The notes under the pieces were generated by a model. That model was given only the letters and a program-made list of their open reading frames with translations. It was not told the DNA's origin and made no database searches. A program made the position numbers and the translations under genes. Below, in pieces: positions 58,638 through 64,000 of a DNA stretch of 64,000 nt; positions within the stretch are counted from its first letter, which is position 1, and every line of letters begins with the position of its first letter. Location: assembly GCF_000720175.1 (NCBI RefSeq), contig NZ_JOIX01000005.1, positions 124,001-188,000 of the forward strand, read 5' to 3'. This DNA is from Streptomyces sp. NRRL S-337 (GTDB lineage Bacteria > Actinomycetota > Actinomycetes > Streptomycetales > Streptomycetaceae).

Positions 58638-59438
58638 ATGCTGACCACCCGTTACGTCCCCGGCGCCCCCAACTGGCTCGACCTGGGGACGCCCGATATC
58701 GACGCCGCCGTCGCCTTCTACTCCGCCGTGTTCGGCTGGAGCTTCGCGTCCGCCGGCCCGGAGGCCGGCGGCTACGGCTTCTTCCAGCTCGACGGGAAGA
58801 CCGTCGGCGCCGTCGGCCCGCTCACCGAGGAGGGCGCGCGGTCCGCGTGGACGACGTACTTCCACACCACCGACGCGGACGCCACGACCAAGGCGGTGGA
58901 GCAGGCCGGCGGCCGGGTGCGGGTCGCGCCGTCGGACGTCTTCACGGCCGGCCGGCTGGCCGCCTACACCGACCCCACCGGCGCCGATTTCGCGGTCTGG
59001 CAGCCCCGTGACGTCCAGGGCCTGGAGCGGGTCATGGAGCCGAACACCCTGTGCTGGACGGAGCTGTACACCACCGACGTGGCCATGGCCAAGGGCTTCT
59101 ACCGCTCGGTGTTCTCCTGGAGCTTCCAGGACATGCCGATGGGCGGCGACCGGTTCTACTCGATCGTCTCCTCGCCGGGCGGCGGCGAGGGCGAGGACAC
59201 CGGCCAGGGCGGCGTGATGCAGCTGGCGGAGGAGAATCTGGCGGCCGGTTCGGCCTCGGAGTGGCACCCGTACTTCGGCGTGACCGACTGTGACGCGACC
59301 TACGCCGCCGCCCTCGACCACGGCGCCACGGTCCTCATCCCGCCGACCACCGCCCCCGGCGTCGGCCGGCTGGCGATGGTCACGGACCCGGCCGGCGCCC
59401 CGTTCGCCCTGATCAAGGGGGACCCGGAGATGACCTGA
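58638..59438 (+). CDS. Tandem VOC (glyoxalase-fold) protein
   Basis: 266 residues with two VOC domains (about 8-125 and 133-262): GAPNWLDLGTPDIDAAVAFY, SAVFGWSF in the first and LCWTELYTTDVAMAKGFYRS, VFSWSF in the second. Each ends in a DP(T/A)GA-F strand. It is a paralog of the protein at 45453. GGAGGA lies 5 nt before the ATG. It ends 4 bp from the convergent paaK gene. Metal ligands cannot be assigned by eye; function unknown. Confidence 0.87.
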   Translation: MLTTRYVPGAPNWLDLGTPDIDAAVAFYSAVFGWSFASAGPEAGGYGFFQLDGKTVGAVGPLTEEGARSAWTTYFHTTDADATTKAVEQAGGRVRVAPSDVFTAGRLAAYTDPTGADFAVWQPRDVQGLERVMEPNTLCWTELYTTDVAMAKGFYRSVFSWSFQDMPMGGDRFYSIVSSPGGGEGEDTGQGGVMQLAEENLAAGSASEWHPYFGVTDCDATYAAALDHGATVLIPPTTAPGVGRLAMVTDPAGAPFALIKGDPEMT

Positions 59439-59442
59439 GCGG

Positions 59443-60771
59443 TCAGGCGGGGTCCCGCGGCCGGGCGTCCACGATCCGCTTGATCTTGCCGACCGAGCGC
59501 TCCAGCGTCTCCGGATCGACGATCTCCACGGCGACCGAGACCCCGATGCCCTCCTTGACCCCGCGTGCGATCAGCCCCACGGCTGCCGCACGTGCTTCGG
59601 GGCCGGCATCGGGGCGGGCCTCGGCGCGTACGGTCAGATGGTCCATCCGGCCCTCGCGGGTGAGCCTCAGCTGGAAGTGCGGGGCGACGCCGGGCGTGCG
59701 CAGCACGATCTCCTCGATCTGCGCCGGGAAGAGGTTGACCCCGCGCAGAATGATCATGTCGTCGCAGCGCCCGGTGATCTTCTCCATCCGGCGGAAGGCC
59801 GGCCGGGCGGTGCCCGGCAGCAGCCGGGTCAGATCGCGGGTGCGGTAGCGGACGACCGGCATCGCCTCCTTGGTGAGCGAGGTGAAGACCAGCTCGCCGT
59901 GCTCACCGTCCGGCAGCACCTCACCGGTGACCGGGTCGACCACCTCCGGATAGAAGTGGTCCTCCCAGATGTGCAGCCCGTCCTTGGTCTCCACGCACTC
60001 CTGGGCGACCCCCGGGCCCATCACCTCCGACAGCCCGTAGATGTCCACGGCGTCGATCGCGAACCGCTCCTCGATCTCCCGGCGCATCTGCTCGGTCCAC
60101 GGCTCGGCACCGAAGATGCCGACCTTCAGCGAGGTCGACCGCGGATCGATGCCCCGCCGCTCGAACTCGTCCAGCAGGGTGAGCATGTAGGACGGCGTGA
60201 CCATGATGATCTCGGGCCGGAAGTCCTGGATGATCTGCACCTGCCGGCCGGTCATCCCGCCGGACGCCGGGACGACCGTGCAGCCCAGCCGCTCCGCGCC
60301 GTAGTGCGCGCCCAGTCCGCCGGTGAACAGCCCGTAGCCGTAGGCGATGTGGATGGTGTGGCCGGGCCGGCCGCCGGCCGCGCTGATCGAGCGGGCGACC
60401 ACGTCCGCCCAGTGGGCGAGGTCGCGTTCGGTGTAGCCGACCACGGTCGGGCGGCCGGTGGTGCCGCTGGAGGCGTGCAGGCGCCGCACCTCCTCCTTGG
60501 GGACCGCGAACATCCCGAAGGGATACTGCGCACGCAGGTCGTCCTTGACGGTGAACGGGAAACGGGCCAGGTCACCGAGCGTCCGGCAGTCCTCGGGGCG
60601 GACCCCGGCCCGGTCGAAGGCCGCACGGTAGAAGGGCACGTGGTCATAGGCATGGCGCAACGAGGCGCGCAGCCGGGTCAGCTGGAGGTCCCGCAGGGCC
60701 TCCGGCGAGAGCACTTCCGCGTCGTCGAACGCCGTGCTGTCCGTCGCCCTGCCCGTGGCCGCTTCCGGCAT
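59443..60771 (-). CDS. paaK: Phenylacetate-CoA ligase
   Basis: 442 residues of the PaaK branch of ANL ligases: LRHAYDHVPFYRAAFDRAGV near the start, P-loop LHASSGTTGRPTVVGYTERD, IYGLSEVMGPGVAQECVETK, and the C-terminal FPAQIEEIVLRTPGVAPHFQ, then the final Lys in ERSVGKIKRIVD. It converts phenylacetate to its CoA ester, entry step of the paa pathway. The rest of the paa genes are not in the window. A PaaR-like palindrome lies 23 bp before its start. Homologs for other aryl acids exist. Confidence 0.92.
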   Translation of the reverse strand: MPEAATGRATDSTAFDDAEVLSPEALRDLQLTRLRASLRHAYDHVPFYRAAFDRAGVRPEDCRTLGDLARFPFTVKDDLRAQYPFGMFAVPKEEVRRLHASSGTTGRPTVVGYTERDLAHWADVVARSISAAGGRPGHTIHIAYGYGLFTGGLGAHYGAERLGCTVVPASGGMTGRQVQIIQDFRPEIIMVTPSYMLTLLDEFERRGIDPRSTSLKVGIFGAEPWTEQMRREIEERFAIDAVDIYGLSEVMGPGVAQECVETKDGLHIWEDHFYPEVVDPVTGEVLPDGEHGELVFTSLTKEAMPVVRYRTRDLTRLLPGTARPAFRRMEKITGRCDDMIILRGVNLFPAQIEEIVLRTPGVAPHFQLRLTREGRMDHLTVRAEARPDAGPEARAAAVGLIARGVKEGIGVSVAVEIVDPETLERSVGKIKRIVDARPRDPA

Positions 60772-60793
60772 GGAGTGTCACCGCCTCGTCTCC

Positions 60794-60811
60794 CTACCGA
60801 TCATTCGGTAG
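60794..60811. promoter_or_regulatory. PaaR-like operator between paaK and the divergent hydrolase
   Basis: CTACCGA-TCAT-TCGGTAG is a perfect 7-bp inverted repeat. Its ACCG-N6-CGGT core matches the spacing reported for PaaR, the TetR-family repressor of actinobacterial phenylacetate genes. It lies 22 bp upstream of the paaK start, where a bound repressor would block the promoter. Confidence 0.6.
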
Positions 60812-60893
60812 CTGCATGCTGACCCAAGTAATCAGCGCGCGGCGAACACGTCAAGGGGCGTGCCGCAGCCGGCCCCCGGGTAGCGTCCAGCGC

Positions 60894-61592
60894 ATGAGTG
60901 ACGTCCGGAAAGTGCAGGTAGGTGACGTTCGGCTGGCGTACCGGGTGTGGGGGGAGGAGGACGCGCCCCCGGTCGTGCTGCTGCATTGCCTCGGCGAGGA
61001 CGGCGAGGACTGGCGCGGCGTGGTCGGCCGGCTCGCCGGCACCCACCGGGTCTTCGCCCTCGACCAGCGCGGCCACGGGCACAGCGACTGGCCGGGGGAG
61101 TACGGCTTCGCCCGGTGGCGGGACGATGCGATCGGCTTCCTCCAGGCGCTCGGGCTGAAGCGGGTGACCCTCGTCGGCCACTCGGCCGGCGCGCTGACCG
61201 CGCTGCTGGTGGCCGCGGACCGGCCCGAGCTGGTGGACCGGCTGGTCCTGGAGGAGGCCGCCCCGCCGCTGCCCGCCGACCCGCCGCAGGAGGCACCGGA
61301 GCAGCCGGCCGGCCCGCAGGCGTTCGACTGGGGCGCCAAGACGGCGGTGGTGGGCGAACGCAACGCCCCCGACCCGCAGTGGTGGGAGTGCCTGCCGCGG
61401 ATCACCGCCCCCACCCTCGTCATCGCCGGCGGCCCCACCAGCCACATCCCGCAGGAACACCTCGTGCGGATGGCCTCCCTGATCCCCGATGCCCGCCTGG
61501 TGACCGTCGAGGGCGCCGGCCACCTCGTCCACGAGGAGCGCCCGGGCGAATTCCTCGCCGCGGTCACCTCGTTCCTGCCGCCCCCGCGGTAG
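60894..61592 (+). CDS. Alpha/beta-fold hydrolase
   Basis: 232 residues. Strand-turn motif VVLLHCLGEDGEDWRGVVGR, FALDQRGHGHSDWPGEYGFA, nucleophile elbow VTLVGHSAGALTALLVAADR (GHSAG), acid in the TLVIAGG region, and His in VEGAGHLVHEERPGEFL. The triad is complete. The family covers esterases, C-C hydrolases and lactonases. It is divergent from paaK across the PaaR-like site, so it could share phenylacetate control. Confidence 0.9.
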   Translation: MSDVRKVQVGDVRLAYRVWGEEDAPPVVLLHCLGEDGEDWRGVVGRLAGTHRVFALDQRGHGHSDWPGEYGFARWRDDAIGFLQALGLKRVTLVGHSAGALTALLVAADRPELVDRLVLEEAAPPLPADPPQEAPEQPAGPQAFDWGAKTAVVGERNAPDPQWWECLPRITAPTLVIAGGPTSHIPQEHLVRMASLIPDARLVTVEGAGHLVHEERPGEFLAAVTSFLPPPR

Positions 61593-61642
61593 CCGGCCGC
61601 GCGGACCCGGGGCCGGCGGGCGCGCACGTCCCTTAGGCTCGC

Positions 61643-61692
61643 GGCCGTACGCCTCCCCGCGTACGGCCGGCCGGGGGAACTGCCCCCGGCCG
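61643..61692. terminator. Two adjacent perfect hairpins before the chorismate mutase gene
   Basis: GGCCGTACGC pairs with GCGTACGGCC (61643-61652 and 61659-61668, loop CTCCCC). Sharing its end, CGGCCGGGGG pairs with CCCCCGGCCG (61668-61677 and 61683-61692, loop AACTG). The first probably terminates the hydrolase transcript. The second may lie in the leader of the next gene. As they share bases, they could be alternatives. Confidence 0.6.
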
Positions 61693-61717
61693 CCCCGAGG
61701 TTCGAGAAAGGCCGACC

Positions 61718-62362
61718 GTGCAGCTGACCCTCTCGACGCGTCGTGCGCTGATCGCCGGCGCCGCCGCGGCCCTGCTGTTCACCGGGGCCGGTGGCGCGGT
61801 CGCGGCGCCCGCCGGCCCCGCAGCCGCCGCCCCCTCACCCGCGGTCCCGGCCGCCGCCCGCGCGCACTCCCCGTACGCCGCACTCCGGCCGCTCGCCGCA
61901 CTGTCCGCGGAGCGGCTGGCCACCGGCGACCTGGTGGCCGCGGCGAAGTGGGGCACCGGCAGCCCGATCGACGATCCGGCCCGCGAGCAGCAGGTGCTGG
62001 ACTCGGTGGCCGAGCAGGCCCGGCAGCTCGGCGCCGACCCGGCCGCGACGGTGCAGATCTTCCGGGACCAGATCGAGGCCAACAAGATCGTGCAGCGCGG
62101 CCTGCACCGCCGCTGGGACGCCGACCCCTCCCAGGCCCCGGCCGAGCGCCCCGACCTGGGCGAGGTCCGCAAGGAGATCAACCGCATCAACACGGAACTG
62201 GTACGCGCCATCGCCGCCTCCGCGCCGGCCCGCTCCGCACCGTCCTGCCACCCGCTGCTGGCCCTGGCCGGCGCCGGGGTACGCCACGCGCGCCACCTGG
62301 ACCCGCTGCACACTGTGGCCCTGGCCCGCTCCCTTTCGTCGGTGTGCGGGGAAGCCGGCTGA
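61718..62362 (+). CDS. Secreted chorismate mutase (AroQ-gamma type)
   Basis: 214 residues. A twin-Arg-free signal peptide (LSTRRALIAGAAAALLFTGA, cleaved near residue 30) precedes an all-helical domain: ALSAERLATGDLVAAAKWGT, DDPAREQQVLDSVAEQARQL, and VQIFRDQIEANKIVQRGLHR, where FRDQIEANK is the AroQ-gamma active-site helix. It isomerises chorismate to prephenate; exported forms occur in mycobacteria and streptomycetes and their purpose outside the cytosol is unclear. The Ala-rich start resembles a standard Sec signal. GTG start. Confidence 0.9.
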   Translation: MQLTLSTRRALIAGAAAALLFTGAGGAVAAPAGPAAAAPSPAVPAAARAHSPYAALRPLAALSAERLATGDLVAAAKWGTGSPIDDPAREQQVLDSVAEQARQLGADPAATVQIFRDQIEANKIVQRGLHRRWDADPSQAPAERPDLGEVRKEINRINTELVRAIAASAPARSAPSCHPLLALAGAGVRHARHLDPLHTVALARSLSSVCGEAG

Positions 62363-62418
62363 ACGGCGGCCCTCCGTCCGGCGACCGGGGCGGTCCGGGC
62401 GGCGCGCCGCCGCGGCCC

Positions 62419-64000
62419 TCATGCCCCCCGTTCGCCCGCCGCCACCGCCTTCGCCCAGCGGTAGTCGGCCTTGCCGCTCGGGGAGCGCTGGATGCGGTCG
62501 GTGAAGACCACCGCGCGCGGGACCTTGTAGCCGGCCAGCCGGGTGCGGCAGTGGGCCTGAAGGGCCGCCAGGTCCAACGGCCCGCTGCCGGCGCGGAGTT
62601 GCACCACAGCCGAGACCCGGTTGCCCCACCGCTCGTCCGGGACGCCCGCCACCAGCGCGTCGTAGACGTCCGGATGGGCCTTCAGTGCCTGTTCGACCTC
62701 CTCCGGATAGACCTTCTCACCACCGGAGTTGATGCACTGCGAGCCCCGTCCGAGGACGGTGACGATGCCCTCCTCGTCGACGGTGGCCATGTCGCCCAGC
62801 AGCACCCACCGGTCCCCGCGCGCCTCGAAGAAGGTCTCGGCGGTCTTCGCCGGGTCGTTGTAGTAGCCCAGCGGGACGTGACCGCGCAGCGCCAGCCGCC
62901 CCACCTCGCCGGCCGGGACCGGTTCGCGCGTCGCGGGATCGACCACGGCCGTACGGGAGTTGACCCGCAGCCGGAACCCCTTGGCGGGACCCGAGTCGTC
63001 GGTGGCGGTGCCGTTGAAGCCGGACTCCGAGGAGCCGAAGTTGTTGAGCAGCATCGCGTTCGGCACCAGCGCGGTGAACTGGGCGCGTACGGTCTCGGAG
63101 AGGATCGCGCCGGAGCTGCTGACGCTGAACAGCGAGGAGCAGTCGGTGCCCTTGAGCGGCCCGGCGAGCGCGTCGACGAGCGGCCGCAGCATCGCGTCGC
63201 CCACCAGCGACACACTGGTGACCCGCTCCCGCTCGACGGTCCGCAGCACCTCCTCGGGCACGTACTTGCGGTGCAGGACGACCTTCTGGCCGAAGTGGAA
63301 GGCGATGAACGCGGTCAGGGTCGAGGTGCCGTGCATCAGCGGGGGAGTGGGGAAGAAGACGATCCCCTCACCGCCCGCCGCGACCCGTTCGGCGAGCTCC
63401 TGCGGCCGGGTGACCGGGTCGCCGGTCGGGGCCCCGCCGCCCATGCCGGAGAAGAAGAGGTCCTCGTGCCGCCACATCACGCCCTTGGGCATCCCGGTGG
63501 TGCCGCCGGTGTAGATGACGATCTGGTCATCGGCGGAGCGCGGCGCGAAGCCGCGGGCCGGTGAGCCGGACGCCTCGGCGTCCGTGAGCGCGACCGGTGC
63601 GAGGGCCGGTTCGGGGGCGCCGTCCGGCGGGGTACCGACCCGGACCAGGTGCCGCAGGCGCGGCGCCCGCGGCAGGGCGGCGGCCACCCGGCCGGTGAAC
63701 TCCGCGTCGAAGACCAGCCCCACCAGGTCCGCATCCCGGTAGAGGTACACCAACTCCTCCTCGACATAGCGGTAGTTGACGTTCACCGGCACGGCGCGGA
63801 TCTTCAGGCAGGCGTACACCGCCTGGAGGTAGGGGACGCCGTTGTAGAGGTGCAGCCCGACGTGGTCCCCGGGGCCGATGCCCCGGCCGGCGAGGTGGTG
63901 GGCCAGCCGGTTGGCGGCGCGGTCGAGCTCCGCGTACGTCAGCCGCCGCTCCGCGCCGGTCCCCGGGTGGTCGAGGTACACCAGGGCCTCGCGATCGGGC
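62419..64000 (-). CDS. Acyl-CoA synthetase, N-terminus beyond the window
   Basis: The frame is open to the right edge (527 residues seen, opening with PDREALVYLDHPGTG). P-loop IYTGGTTGMPKGVMWRHEDL, with the SGTTG Ser changed to Gly as in some FadD-like ligases; LLNNFGSSESGFNGT; GRGSQCINSGGEKVYPEEVE; catalytic Lys in IQRSPSGKADYRWAKAVA. The A5-region and GGEKVYPEEVE motifs match actinobacterial acyl-CoA synthetases of the FadD3/FadD17-like kind. The apparent GTG at 63981 is internal; about 15-25 residues are missing. Substrate unknown. Confidence 0.92.
   Translation of the reverse strand, partial: PDREALVYLDHPGTGAERRLTYAELDRAANRLAHHLAGRGIGPGDHVGLHLYNGVPYLQAVYACLKIRAVPVNVNYRYVEEELVYLYRDADLVGLVFDAEFTGRVAAALPRAPRLRHLVRVGTPPDGAPEPALAPVALTDAEASGSPARGFAPRSADDQIVIYTGGTTGMPKGVMWRHEDLFFSGMGGGAPTGDPVTRPQELAERVAAGGEGIVFFPTPPLMHGTSTLTAFIAFHFGQKVVLHRKYVPEEVLRTVERERVTSVSLVGDAMLRPLVDALAGPLKGTDCSSLFSVSSSGAILSETVRAQFTALVPNAMLLNNFGSSESGFNGTATDDSGPAKGFRLRVNSRTAVVDPATREPVPAGEVGRLALRGHVPLGYYNDPAKTAETFFEARGDRWVLLGDMATVDEEGIVTVLGRGSQCINSGGEKVYPEEVEQALKAHPDVYDALVAGVPDERWGNRVSAVVQLRAGSGPLDLAALQAHCRTRLAGYKVPRAVVFTDRIQRSPSGKADYRWAKAVAAGERGA

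Noticed and set aside
1..64000. tRNA, rRNA, CRISPR array, integrase/att site or phage genes
   Set aside because: Reading through the intergenic regions showed no cloverleaf, regularly spaced repeats, integrase or phage structural genes; the only mobile DNA seen is the two decayed IS5-type pieces.

Overview
The window looks like chromosomal DNA of a Streptomyces-type actinomycete. It has very high G+C, strong GC bias at third codon positions, frequent GTG starts, many 1-4 nt stop/start overlaps, a gas-vesicle cluster of the actinobacterial type, zinc-independent ribosomal protein paralogs behind a Zur-type operator, an F420-type oxidoreductase, and several small membrane proteins of families common in streptomycetes. 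I see no rRNA, tRNA, CRISPR array, intact IS element or origin. All functions below are read from sequence motifs by eye; no database search was run.

Layout. 1-5 kb is a worn accessory stretch: the tail of a beta-lactamase-type hydrolase, an orphan kdpF-like peptide, a Na+/H+ antiporter remnant, two decayed IS5-type transposase pieces bracketing a divergent SDR/LysR pair, then a zinc alcohol dehydrogenase. 5-10 kb holds a Zur-box rpmB-rpsN pair, then adenosine deaminase, a GntR regulator and a divergent aconitase that appear linked by three copies of a GntR-like palindrome. 10-17 kb is a stress and regulation block: SigB/F-type sigma factor, SRPBCC protein, desaturase-like flavoprotein, tandem universal stress protein and a PAS/GAF/SpoIIE phosphatase. 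17-24.4 kb is a gas-vesicle operon (gvpO-A-F-G-J-L-S-K, then a CsbD-like gene). It is convergent with a three-gene operon encoding a Rieske/DUF2231 protein and two proteins with extreme acidic or Lys/Ala tails.

24.6-32 kb holds a secreted TAP-type peptidase, Ku and a LigD-type polymerase (a two-part NHEJ set), small membrane proteins, a cation diffusion facilitator and an endonuclease III-like protein. 32-36 kb is a compact six-gene Mrp/Mbh-type cation antiporter operon that appears to lack the large MrpA module. 36-44 kb holds phosphoketolase, an F420-dependent dehydrogenase-like protein and a very large fused assimilatory nitrate reductase/CysJ-like flavoprotein. 44-64 kb is catabolic and regulatory: FAD monooxygenase, two tandem-VOC proteins, an acyl-CoA dehydrogenase behind a KstR-like site, a DUF2236 protein, a soluble Ser/Thr kinase with TPRs, a GH27 alpha-galactosidase, another desaturase-like protein, an NPD/acyl-CoA ligase operon behind a palindrome, paaK behind a PaaR-like palindrome, a secreted chorismate mutase and a fourth CoA ligase cut by the window edge.

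The strongest leads are regulatory and architectural rather than one new system: the three-site GntR-like regulon; the aconitase leader, where three ATGs sit in three frames and a 10-codon ORF stop overlaps an in-frame GTG; the His/Gln open frame joining gvpK to csbD; the acidic/basic tail operon convergent with the gvp genes; and the MrpA-less antiporter with Mbh-like gene order and apparent subunit fusions.
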